Below, piece after piece: positions 25,262 through 34,067 of a DNA stretch of 64,000 nucleotides. Below the pieces are notes generated by a model. It searched no databases. It was not told the DNA's origin and saw only the letters and a program-made list of their open reading frames with translations. The stretch comes from Chloroflexota bacterium. Its GTDB lineage: Bacteria > Chloroflexota > Anaerolineae > Anaerolineales > UBA4823. The position numbers and the translations under genes were made by a program. Where the stretch lies: positions 1-64,000 of the forward strand of contig JAKOUW010000168.1 in assembly GCA_029782365.1 (NCBI GenBank). The letters run 5' to 3'. Each line of letters begins with the position of its first letter. Position 1 is the stretch's first letter.

Positions 25262-27124
25262 TTACTTGGTTGGCAGTTCTGAAGGATAATCTTTTACCAG
25301 CGCCCACCTGGCCCACATAGCCGGTTTGTTGACATAGATTACTTTGCGCAGCCAGAAGGCGATTTTGTAATAAACGAAGCCGTGGCCCCAATGCAGCATC
25401 TGATAAGGCATGTCGATCAAAATCCGCTCGCGCAAAGTGGGTGGGCCAAAGATGCCGGTGAAATTCTCCCGCATGGATTGCAGGGAGCGGGGGGCCGTTT
25501 GCGGCGCAAACACCCCATCGCTCTCCCACGTTTCAGGGTCAAGGTGCATTCGCCAGGCATTGACCCACGGACGTGTTTTCAACAGCGGATGGTCCGGATA
25601 GCATTCGCTCACCGCCTGCCAAAATAGCACCAGAGCGAATTCTTCCAGCCGGTCAAGATTTTTTCGGGCAATTTCCATCGCCTGAGCCGGGCTGCGGCGC
25701 GATGCCAGGTCCAGACCCAACAGCATCATCAGCCGCATGCGCGTCATATCGCCGAGCACATACAGCGGGCGCGCCGGGGCTTTATCCGACCAATCTGCCA
25801 GCAGTTTCTCGACGCGCGTATTCAACTGCCTGAAGCGCTCGCCCAGCGCAAAAATCTCCTCAGTCGGGTTGAAGATCAACCCCTGGACATATAACTGGTA
25901 CATCCATGACCAATAAATGGCAGTATCCCAGGTCAGCTTGGGGGTAAAAATTTGGGCATGCCCAAAGATGCGGTACATCCCCTCGTAAAATTTCAAGCAG
26001 ATTTGGTAGAGGTTATCGAGCACCAAACGGTTATAATCCGCAACCGTCTTTTCGGTCAGCGCGCCGGCCCGCTCGCGGCGAATCATTTCCACGGTAAGCG
26101 TATTCGTCACGGCGATGAAATCTGAACCATAGCTGTAGAGTGGATCGAGAAAGAAACCGGCCTCCCCCACGCACGTCCAGCGGCGATGCGAAAATACCTG
26201 CGCCGAGGCATAGCTGTACCGTTTCAGGCTTAAGAAATCCATCGGAGGCTCATCACGGATAAATTCCCAGATTTTCGGCTCATTCTTTTGCAGCCACTCC
26301 AGCGCTTGTTGGTAAGAACTGCCATAGGTGTTCTGTGGGTGAATATCCTCATCCGTCACAACGCCGATGCTGGTGTTTCCAGAACCCAGGGGAATGAACC
26401 AAACCCAGTATCCGCGTCCCATGAAGTGGTTAGTGGAAAAATAACGATCTTCCAACAGCTTATGAGGAAATTGCTGCCCGTCCTTCGCCCCCATTTGATC
26501 GACATCAATCCGGCCGGCATAACGCCACCAGGCCGCGCTGGCGCGATGCTCATGTTCGCGCTTCAGTCCCAGCTTGGTTTGCAGCAGGCGGCGCCGTCCC
26601 AAGGCATCGATCACCCAACGACCGGTCAGGGTAAAAACTTCCGAGTCATCTTTGCGGCGGCAGCGGATGCGGTGCGGCGCTTCATCTTCAGCCAGCTCGA
26701 TATCTTCCACGATGGTGCCCTCGAACAGCGTTACGCCCCAGCCTGGCATCCACTGTCGCAGGTCGTTTTCCAGGCGGCCGCGGTCAATCTGGTAAGACGG
26801 GATGGGAGGGAACATGGTCTGTCCTGTTTCCGGCCGTTCGGTCACCGGCCCCTGCGCACCGCCCATGAAAAAACGCAGGCCGAATTTGGGCAGATGCCTG
26901 GAGCGGAAATAACTGTTGAGCTTCAAGATCTGTCCGAAGTAATAGGTGCTTAATTCGATGGATGACTCGCCAACTTTGAAAGCCGCTTCTGGAAGAGGAG
27001 AGCTTAACCTGTCGATGACTGCCACGGACACATCAGGCAGTTCTAACTTCAGATGGCGCGCCAGAGTCAGGCCTGCCAGCCCGCCGCCGCAGATAACCAC
27101 ATCAAAATCGGTTTGTCCAGTCAT
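25262..27124 (-). CDS. Flavin-dependent halogenase-like enzyme
   Basis: 620 residues. The N-terminus has the FAD dinucleotide motif CGGGLAG (12-18). K80 lies where PrnA/RebH-type halogenases have the lysine that relays hypohalous acid, and WVWFIP at 240-245 fits the WxWxIP signature of the family. A further active-site region DPLYSYGSDFIA follows the usual FAD motif. The C-terminal 200 residues are longer than in tryptophan halogenases. It probably halogenates a carrier-bound or released aromatic or activated group made by this cluster, using FADH2, O2 and halide. A plain FAD monooxygenase is the main alternative, and no flavin reductase gene is nearby. Confidence 0.72.
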   Translation of the reverse strand: MTGQTDFDVVICGGGLAGLTLARHLKLELPDVSVAVIDRLSSPLPEAAFKVGESSIELSTYYFGQILKLNSYFRSRHLPKFGLRFFMGGAQGPVTERPETGQTMFPPIPSYQIDRGRLENDLRQWMPGWGVTLFEGTIVEDIELAEDEAPHRIRCRRKDDSEVFTLTGRWVIDALGRRRLLQTKLGLKREHEHRASAAWWRYAGRIDVDQMGAKDGQQFPHKLLEDRYFSTNHFMGRGYWVWFIPLGSGNTSIGVVTDEDIHPQNTYGSSYQQALEWLQKNEPKIWEFIRDEPPMDFLSLKRYSYASAQVFSHRRWTCVGEAGFFLDPLYSYGSDFIAVTNTLTVEMIRRERAGALTEKTVADYNRLVLDNLYQICLKFYEGMYRIFGHAQIFTPKLTWDTAIYWSWMYQLYVQGLIFNPTEEIFALGERFRQLNTRVEKLLADWSDKAPARPLYVLGDMTRMRLMMLLGLDLASRRSPAQAMEIARKNLDRLEEFALVLFWQAVSECYPDHPLLKTRPWVNAWRMHLDPETWESDGVFAPQTAPRSLQSMRENFTGIFGPPTLRERILIDMPYQMLHWGHGFVYYKIAFWLRKVIYVNKPAMWARWALVKDYPSELPTK

Positions 27125-27155
27125 GTTTTCTCCTCAGGGCTGGTTCACGGTGCGT

Positions 27156-27902
27156 TCAGAGCGTAATGCCTCCGTCCACCTGGAAGACCTGCCCGGTGAT
27201 GTAGGATGCACTTTCGGAAAGCAAAAAGCACACCAGCGGAGCGATATCCTCGACTACCCCTAACCGGCGCATGGAAATGCGCGATTTGATATAGCTGAGT
27301 GTGTCTTCGTCGAGCATGCCCATCATATCGGTTTTGATATAGCCGGGCGCCACCACGTTGACGCGGATGTTTTGCGGCGCCACCTCCGCCGACAGCGACT
27401 TGGAAAAACCGATGATGCCCGCTTTGGCCGCTGAGTAGTTGGTCTGCCCGTTGTTGCCGTACAAGGCTGCCACAGAGCTGATGTTGACGATCGCCCCGCC
27501 GCGCTGCTTTACCATCTGCAGGATGAGCGGTTTGGTGGAATTAAACATACTGCCCAGGTTGGTATTGATCACGCTATCCCACTGTTCGCGGCTCATGCGC
27601 GCCAGCACCACGTCGCGCGTAATGCCGGCGTTGTTCACCAGGCCGTCCACCGCGCCAAACTCGGCGATCACTTGCTTGATGGTGGCTTCCATTGCGCGCA
27701 CATCGGCGGCGTCGCATTCAAAAGCCAGGCAGCGCTGCTGCGGGTACTGCGCCTGGAGGCCAAGTGCCAGCGACCGCGCCTCATCTGCGCTGCGAATATA
27801 CGTGAAAGCCACATCTGCGCCTTCGGTCATGGCCTGGCGCACGATGGCAGCGCCAATGCCGCGGCTGCCCCCGGTGATCAAAACTTTCTTGCCTTTAAGC
27901 AT
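27156..27902 (-). CDS. FabG-like 3-oxoacyl-ACP reductase
   Basis: 248 residues, typical for FabG. It has the NADPH motif TGGSRGIG (10-17), NNAG (90-93) and the catalytic set S143, Y156 and K160 ([12 protein letters not shown]). The C-terminus ends VDGGITL as in the FabG group. The PKS in this operon has a DH but no KR domain, so this free-standing reductase is a good candidate to supply the missing ketoreduction in trans. AGGAGG precedes the ATG. Its start overlaps the end of a 30-codon SDR-like mini-gene. Confidence 0.88.
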   Translation of the reverse strand: MLKGKKVLITGGSRGIGAAIVRQAMTEGADVAFTYIRSADEARSLALGLQAQYPQQRCLAFECDAADVRAMEATIKQVIAEFGAVDGLVNNAGITRDVVLARMSREQWDSVINTNLGSMFNSTKPLILQMVKQRGGAIVNISSVAALYGNNGQTNYSAAKAGIIGFSKSLSAEVAPQNIRVNVVAPGYIKTDMMGMLDEDTLSYIKSRISMRRLGVVEDIAPLVCFLLSESASYITGQVFQVDGGITL

Positions 27903-27987
27903 GTGTTTCCTCCTGAGTCACGATTGCCGTTCCGATCCCAAAAGAACCACTCGTGACGATCACATTCTTTCCTGGTAATATATTCAT
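27895..27987 (-). pseudogene. 30-codon SDR N-terminus (FabG start duplicate or remnant)
   Basis: A 30-residue frame fills the gap between the P450 and FabG genes. Its start overlaps the P450 stop (TAATG), and its stop overlaps the FabG start by 8 bases. The product lines up without gaps against the FabG N-terminus: LPGKNVIVTSGSFGIGTAIV against [20 protein letters not shown]. It thus keeps the first beta-alpha-beta of a Rossmann fold with TSGSFGIG for TGGSRGIG, then stops. The best reading is the remnant of a second SDR gene deleted almost entirely, now kept as a translational bridge. A functional micropeptide cannot be excluded. Confidence 0.55.
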
Positions 27988-29333
27988 TAAATGTTCCTCT
28001 CTCCCCCGGTGCGGCGTCCTTTGATGTACAGGAGTACACCCTTTTTCGTCCCCATGGCAATATCATGGCGGACTTCCTGCTCTCTGGCAGCTGGAGCAAA
28101 ATCCCAATGAGTCACAATCTCCGCCAGGGAAATGCGCATCTCGTAATCTGACAGGCCTGCCCCCAGGCAGCGGCGATGACCGCCCCCGAAAGGCATAAAC
28201 TCAAATACGCCGTAACTCCGCTTCGAGAAACGCTCCGGGTTGTAGAGGTCCGGTTCGGGATAGAGCCCTGGATCGTGATGGATCGCCATTACCGAGACCA
28301 CTACTGATGTGCCGGCAGGCAGGGTATGACCGCAAAGGTCCAAAGGGGAAAACAGCACCCGCCCTACCTCAGGCAGCAAGGTATGCAGGCGTAGAGTCTC
28401 GTTGCAAACCGCAGACAGGTAGGGTAGCCGGGTCACAAGGCCAGGGTCGGGATCTGGTCCAAAGGCATCGAGTTCCTGGCGCAGAGTCGCCAGCACATCT
28501 GGATTATTCCCCAGGTCGTACAGCGCCCAGGCTAAGGCGGTAGCTGTCGTTTCATTCCCAGCCATCAGCAGGGTGATCAGCTCATCCCGGATGGCTTCAG
28601 CATTCATCGCGCTGCCGTCTTCATAATGCATGGCCAGCATTTGCCCCAGGACATCGCCAGACTGCTCCGGGCTGTTCTGCCGCTCGGCGATGATATCGTT
28701 CACCCAGGCTGTGAACTGCTCCTTGGCCGCGCTGTAACGCCTCCAGGGTGGGAACCAATCGCGCATCAGCCAGGGGAAGAAGATAAAATAAGGAGTTGCC
28801 TTCCGCCATAAATCGTACAGCACCCGCTGTCCCGGCTCAACAAAGCGCCCCGACCCAATGCCAAAGACGATACGCAGGATCACTTCCAGGGATATAGAAA
28901 GAGTGGTGTCCAGGATGCGGCGGGTCTGGCCAGGCTGCCAGTCCGCCGTTTTTTTTTGAACGATCCCTCGGATGGTTTCGCCGTAACTGCGGAAATTGCT
29001 GGCATGGAAGGCTGGCGAAAGCAGGCCGCGCTCCTGGCGGTGCGCATCTCCGCTCAACACCCATATCGAATGTGGCCCGGCCACTCCGGTGAACCCCTCC
29101 TTCCAAAAGGCATCATAGCCATCAGGCATTCCCGTCAATGCCTGGCGGGCGCTTTCCGGTGTAAGGAGGACGACCATCGGGGGCTCCTGACCTCTGAAGA
29201 AAGTGACTGCTTCCCCATACTGCTGTCGAAGTTGGGTGGTGAACTGGCGCGAGCGATTGACAAACAGCCAGGTGTTTCGCAAGCTGATATCAAATCCAGC
29301 TGGAACGTCCCAGTGTGACGCTTTTTTACCCAT
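27987..29333 (-). CDS. Cytochrome P450
   Basis: 448 residues from the ATG at 29333, which overlaps the NRPS stop by 8 bases. The I-helix oxygen-activation motif AGNETT (258-263), the K-helix ETLR (312-315) and the heme loop PFGGGHRRCLG (381-391, with heme ligand C389) are complete. No membrane anchor is present, so it is a soluble bacterial P450 needing a separate ferredoxin and reductase, which are not in the window. In the cluster it probably hydroxylates or cross-links the product, possibly while carrier-bound. It resembles CYP102/CYP4-like and CYP110-type bacterial P450s in its heme loop, but no subfamily is assigned. Confidence 0.9.
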   Translation of the reverse strand: MGKKASHWDVPAGFDISLRNTWLFVNRSRQFTTQLRQQYGEAVTFFRGQEPPMVVLLTPESARQALTGMPDGYDAFWKEGFTGVAGPHSIWVLSGDAHRQERGLLSPAFHASNFRSYGETIRGIVQKKTADWQPGQTRRILDTTLSISLEVILRIVFGIGSGRFVEPGQRVLYDLWRKATPYFIFFPWLMRDWFPPWRRYSAAKEQFTAWVNDIIAERQNSPEQSGDVLGQMLAMHYEDGSAMNAEAIRDELITLLMAGNETTATALAWALYDLGNNPDVLATLRQELDAFGPDPDPGLVTRLPYLSAVCNETLRLHTLLPEVGRVLFSPLDLCGHTLPAGTSVVVSVMAIHHDPGLYPEPDLYNPERFSKRSYGVFEFMPFGGGHRRCLGAGLSDYEMRISLAEIVTHWDFAPAAREQEVRHDIAMGTKKGVLLYIKGRRTGGERNI

Positions 29334-32300
29334 TGGCACGTCCAGCCAAAGCACCTTGAACTTCTGGCATGGGCAGGAAACCAATTCTCTGGAGATAACC
29401 TAAGTACTTGGTGTACAGTTCAGGCCCTGTTGGTGAGCAAATAATGCCCGAGCCTGCCAGCTCGCGCTGCGCCTGGCTGGTATCATATACCGGGAGCTGC
29501 ATGCTGACCGCATCCATTTCCTCCAGCACTGCCTGGTAGGGGAACAGGGCATTCTGGCTGAAAGTAGGGCTGCTAACCAGCCGGTCGCGCAGTTCATCAA
29601 AGGAGAGTTCCTCGAAGGAATATCCTTGTTGGCGCAAAAAGGCCAGGGCATTGGCCATGCTGCCTGGGTTGGGGTTGTTCAGATGGAAAGCGCGGCCGAG
29701 CGGATTACGGCGGAAGGCCATATAAACCATAGCTTTCGCCACATAATCCACTGGCGCTACGTCGACACCGATCTCCAGTCTGGGAAAGGCGCCGAACTGC
29801 AGAAAGCCCTTGATGCAAGCGATCAGGAAATGGTCGGTTACACAGCGCCCGGTGACACTGTCGCCGCCCACCTCGCCGGGGCGGTAGCGCGCCACCGGCA
29901 GACCGCGTTCAGCGGCATTCAGCAGGCATTTTTCGCCCACCCACTTGGCTTCGTCATACCCCAGGTTGAGCAGTTTGTAGTGATCGATCGAGTCGCGCTC
30001 CCGGAACGTGTATTGTCTACCCATCGGCCAGATGGCGGCGGTGGAAAGGTGGTGCACCGGCTTGATGCGCAGGTGGAAGGCGAACTGAATGATCTCATGC
30101 AGGCCCAACACGTTGGTAGCGCGCAGGGCTTCGTATGGGTAGATAAAGTTGACGTGCGCCGCTCCATTGAAAATGGCATCCACCTGGCGGGCCAGCGTTT
30201 CGTAAACCGCATCCGGCAAGCCCATGCGCGGCAGAGTGACATCGCCCTCCACCACATGCAGGCGTGTGTTCCAGGCGTGCTGCCAGGCGGCATTCTGCGG
30301 CCAGACGTCATAATGGCGCATCTGCTTTTCGATGCGCAGTTTGTTGTTCTCGCCGCGCTTGGGGCGCACCAGGCAATACAAGTCGGCCTGGGTGTTGTTG
30401 AGGATTTCGGCCACGATGTATGCCCCCAGAAAGCCGGTGGCGCCGGTCAGGAAAACACTGCGGTAAGGCTCGCCCGGGCGGTAGCTGAGTCCGCGCGCCG
30501 GAGAAATGTACTGCGGCAGCTCGGCCTCGCGCTCCAGAAAAGCCATGCGCTGGCGTGCCCATTCGGCGCTGCGCATTGGCGCGGCCGGCTGGCGCAGTTC
30601 TGCCGGCATGGACTGCTGCTGCTGACGCTCATCGATCAGCGCGGCGAACTGGTTGAGCCGTGAGGCGCCGAAAAATTCACGCATTTTGAAGGTCACCTGG
30701 AATAGATTGCGCACTTCGAGCATCAGGCGCGTCATCAAGAGAGAATGCCCGCCCAGGTCCATGAAATCGGACTGCCGTCCGATGATTTGCCAGTCAATGC
30801 CCAACACCTGGGCCCACACCTGCGCCAGGCTGCGCTCAGTTTCGCTGGCGGGCGGCTCGAAGTTTATATCTGCCGTTGGCTGACTGGCGCTGACCTGGCT
30901 GGCCAGTGCGGAGCGGTGAATTTTGCCGTTGGCGGTCAGGGGGAAGGCATTGGTGAAGATTATCTGCGGCGGCACCATCACTTCGGGCAGGCGCTGTCGC
31001 AGGAGAGCTCGCACAACAGCGGCTGTCAGCACCCCCGGCTCGGCAGGAATAATATGCGCGGCCAGCTGGATATCGCTGTGGGCATCATTCCACGGCGTCA
31101 CAACGGCGTCGCGCACGCCAGCCAGGCTGCGCACGGCGGTTTCCACCTCGCCCAGCTCAATGCGCACGCCATGCACCTTCACCTGATCATCGATGCGTCC
31201 CAGGCAAACCAGCTCGCCATCCGACAGGTAGCGCGCCAGGTCTCCCGTGCGGTAGATGCGCTCGCCCGGTCGGAAGGGGTCCGACAGAAAGCGCTCGGCA
31301 TTAAGTTCAGGGCGCTGCCAGTAGCCAGGCGAGACCCCCACACCGCCGATATACAGTTCACCCACTGCGCCTATAGGAAGGGGCTGAAGGCGGGTGTCCA
31401 GCACATACAAGTGCGAGTTGGCGAGCGGCCGACCGATGCGTATGGGCTTGCCCGGCGCATGGGACACCAGGCTGGCAGCCGAATAAACGGTGGTCTCGGT
31501 CGGTCCGTATAAATTCCACAGCTTCTGGCATCGATCCACCAGGATCTCAGCCAGTTCGCGCCCCAAAGCCTCGCCAGCTGAAAGCAGGTATATGCTGCTG
31601 TTTCCCTGCCAACCGGCTGCCAGCAGACTTTTGAATGTGGAGGGTGTGGCCTGGAGATGGCTTGGCGTGCGAACTCTCAGGCGCTCGGCCAACTGCAAAC
31701 CATCCGCTACCAATCCATCTTCGCCCACTTCAACCATTCCCCCAGCCAGCAGGGGCATGAATAACTCATTGTTTGAAATATCGAATGAAGTGGTGGTCAG
31801 CGCCAGCATGCTGCTTTGGTCTCCAAATTCCAGCAAGCGGTGCAAATCCAACAGCACGTTCAGCAAAGAGCGGTGGCGCACTTCGACGCCTTTGGGTTTG
31901 CCGGTGGAACCAGAGGTAAAGAGAATCTGAGCCGCATCCTCGCTGGCGGCGGGGGCAGTCTCTGTGCTGAACGGAATAAGCTCAGGCCCGATATCCTCGA
32001 TGCACAGAGGATGAAATTGATTATCTTCGCCCAACAAAGGCAGTAAATCGCGGTTTGCCAGAACGGTCTGCACACCAGCATCCGCCAGCATAAACGCCAG
32101 GCGCGGCGCAGGGAAAGCGCTGTCCATCGGCACAAGCACACCGCCCAGCCTCCAGACAGCCAGCATGGCTGGGACGAGATCCAGGGAGCGCCTCATCAAG
32201 ATGCCAATGCGCTGTCCCCGATCGGCCCCGGCGCTCTGCAGAGCAGAAGCAATCGTTTCCAGGCGGCGGCGCATCTGATCATACGTCAGTTTCGCCTCAC

Positions 32301-34050
32301 CAAAACCCAGGGCAGGTTGGTCTGGGCGCAGGCTGGCCTGCTCGAGGATTAAATCCAGCACTGTCTTTTGGGACGGCAAAGTTCGGGCAGTGTCGTTCCA
32401 CTGGCGCAGCATGAGCTCCTGCTCGTCCGGCGAAAGCACAGGCAGTGCCCCGCAGGCACGCTGGCTGTTCATCAGAGCAGAGGATAAGAATGTCTCAAGG
32501 CCATGCAGCCAGCGAGTGATCGTGCCCTGTTCAAAGAGCTCACTGCTGTACTCGCAGACAATCTGCAGCTCGTGATCGCGGCTCAACGCAATGAACTCCA
32601 GGTCATAGCGCGCCCCGGCGCTGGGGGGCAGCAGGTAAGTGGCATGCAGACTGCCAAAATCGGGGTCTACTGGCTGGGCTGCGGACCGGAAGGCTGTGGT
32701 GAACAGCACAGAGCGGCTCTGGTCACGCGGCAGGTCCAGGCTGCGAATCAGGTCGGTAAACGAAAAAACTTTTTGACTGTTCGCCTCAGCCAGGCGCTGC
32801 TCCTGGGCGCGGGCATAATCAGCAAAGCTTTGATCCGGATCGAAGCGGCTGCGCACCGGCAGCACCTGGCTGGTGCGGGCGAAGGCTGGCAGACCAGTAT
32901 CCAGGTACAAGGCTTCGCTCTTCGCGCCCATCACCAGGTCGGCGCTGCCGGTGAGGCGGTGCACAAATGCAGTACAGGCGGCAAACAGGATGCTCTCGAC
33001 GCGCATGCCTTGAGCAGTGCTCCATTCGATCAAACGGGCTTGCAAACCGCCATCCAGCGCCAGCGTCTGCCGCGCTCCAGCGTATTTTTTTACCGTCGGC
33101 CGGGCAAAATCGGTGGGCAGTTCCAGGCGGGGTGCCCCGCCAGTGAAAAGATTTTCCCAATAAGCCAGCGCCTGGCGCTGGGCGTCTTGCGCTTCGGCGG
33201 TGCCGCCCATCGCAAGGTAATCGGTCCACTGCAGGCAGGGAGGCATGGGTGTGGCACTTTCATCTCTGGCGAAAGACTGGTAGTGCCTGGCTATTTCAGT
33301 CAGCACCAGATCGAGGCTGTCGAGGTCCAGCACCAGGGCATGCCCAACCAGCACCAGGATGTGCTCATTGTCGGCCAGGCGCAGGAGCTCCGCTCGAAAC
33401 AGGCGCTTGCCTGGCTCAAACGGCCGAGAAACAATCTCCGCCAGGCGCGCTGCCAGAAGATCAGCGGATACCGGAGAGACAGACACATCCAGCGCCTGCC
33501 CGGCGCCCACCATCAGCGTATCGCTGTCTGGATTTAAAACGGTGCGCAAGGCTTCGTAGCGGTTGGCAGTCTCCTCCAACGCGGCCTGTATCGCCGGGCC
33601 GTGCAGGTCGCCGGTGAGGCGTATGATTACAGACTCATTATACGCAGCGGCGGCTTCGTTAGAATAGCGCGCCAGGAAAGCAATATGCTGCTGCGAGCTG
33701 TCCAGCGGCACTTCTCGCTGCACTGTCCACGCTCCACCGGCTGCCCCTTGGGCGGCGCCTGGGGCAGCTTTTTTCACCGACTTCTGGGTGAGCAGTTCTT
33801 GTTCTATGTACAGCGCCAGACCACCCAGGGTTACCTGGCCTTCGATAACACGCCGTATGGAGACCAACACGCCAAAGTGATCGAACACTCGCCGCATTCC
33901 TTCCACCAGGGCTAACGAGCTGACACCCAAGTCGAGGATCGGCACGTCATCCGGTATGGTGCGCGGGTCGGCGCCAAATGCATCCATCACCAGGCGTTTA
34001 AGTTCCGCCCGAATCTGTCCAATCTCAGGAGGTCCGTCAGATTTCGTCAT
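29326..34050 (-). CDS. Non-ribosomal peptide synthetase, T-C-A-T-R
   Basis: 1574 residues. A first carrier domain (about 10-85, DLGVSSL with attachment Ser45) is followed by a condensation domain (110-535), an adenylation domain (540-1050, FTSGSTGKPKG at 711-721, YRTGDLARY, and A10 Lys1043 in NGKIHR), a second carrier (1065-1140, DLGGHSLL with Ser1103) and a thioester-reductase domain (1195-1570, LTGATGFLG and LGYDEAKWVGE). The condensation motif reads GHALVLD in place of HHxxxDG, so the first His is lost and the second kept. FDISNNELF keeps the Asp (757) that binds the amino group of an alpha-amino acid. The reductase should release the chain as an aldehyde or alcohol, and there is no thioesterase. 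Confidence 0.9.
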   Translation of the reverse strand: MTKSDGPPEIGQIRAELKRLVMDAFGADPRTIPDDVPILDLGVSSLALVEGMRRVFDHFGVLVSIRRVIEGQVTLGGLALYIEQELLTQKSVKKAAPGAAQGAAGGAWTVQREVPLDSSQQHIAFLARYSNEAAAAYNESVIIRLTGDLHGPAIQAALEETANRYEALRTVLNPDSDTLMVGAGQALDVSVSPVSADLLAARLAEIVSRPFEPGKRLFRAELLRLADNEHILVLVGHALVLDLDSLDLVLTEIARHYQSFARDESATPMPPCLQWTDYLAMGGTAEAQDAQRQALAYWENLFTGGAPRLELPTDFARPTVKKYAGARQTLALDGGLQARLIEWSTAQGMRVESILFAACTAFVHRLTGSADLVMGAKSEALYLDTGLPAFARTSQVLPVRSRFDPDQSFADYARAQEQRLAEANSQKVFSFTDLIRSLDLPRDQSRSVLFTTAFRSAAQPVDPDFGSLHATYLLPPSAGARYDLEFIALSRDHELQIVCEYSSELFEQGTITRWLHGLETFLSSALMNSQRACGALPVLSPDEQELMLRQWNDTARTLPSQKTVLDLILEQASLRPDQPALGFGEAKLTYDQMRRRLETIASALQSAGADRGQRIGILMRRSLDLVPAMLAVWRLGGVLVPMDSAFPAPRLAFMLADAGVQTVLANRDLLPLLGEDNQFHPLCIEDIGPELIPFSTETAPAASEDAAQILFTSGSTGKPKGVEVRHRSLLNVLLDLHRLLEFGDQSSMLALTTTSFDISNNELFMPLLAGGMVEVGEDGLVADGLQLAERLRVRTPSHLQATPSTFKSLLAAGWQGNSSIYLLSAGEALGRELAEILVDRCQKLWNLYGPTETTVYSAASLVSHAPGKPIRIGRPLANSHLYVLDTRLQPLPIGAVGELYIGGVGVSPGYWQRPELNAERFLSDPFRPGERIYRTGDLARYLSDGELVCLGRIDDQVKVHGVRIELGEVETAVRSLAGVRDAVVTPWNDAHSDIQLAAHIIPAEPGVLTAAVVRALLRQRLPEVMVPPQIIFTNAFPLTANGKIHRSALASQVSASQPTADINFEPPASETERSLAQVWAQVLGIDWQIIGRQSDFMDLGGHSLLMTRLMLEVRNLFQVTFKMREFFGASRLNQFAALIDERQQQQSMPAELRQPAAPMRSAEWARQRMAFLEREAELPQYISPARGLSYRPGEPYRSVFLTGATGFLGAYIVAEILNNTQADLYCLVRPKRGENNKLRIEKQMRHYDVWPQNAAWQHAWNTRLHVVEGDVTLPRMGLPDAVYETLARQVDAIFNGAAHVNFIYPYEALRATNVLGLHEIIQFAFHLRIKPVHHLSTAAIWPMGRQYTFRERDSIDHYKLLNLGYDEAKWVGEKCLLNAAERGLPVARYRPGEVGGDSVTGRCVTDHFLIACIKGFLQFGAFPRLEIGVDVAPVDYVAKAMVYMAFRRNPLGRAFHLNNPNPGSMANALAFLRQQGYSFEELSFDELRDRLVSSPTFSQNALFPYQAVLEEMDAVSMQLPVYDTSQAQRELAGSGIICSPTGPELYTKYLGYLQRIGFLPMPEVQGALAGRANG

Positions 34051-34067
34051 GTCATCTCACCTGGCGA

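Noticed and set aside
32503..33537. A 344-codon plus-strand frame inside the NRPS gene
   Set aside because: The NRPS condensation and adenylation domains continue on the other strand without break, and the plus-strand product has no recognisable fold.
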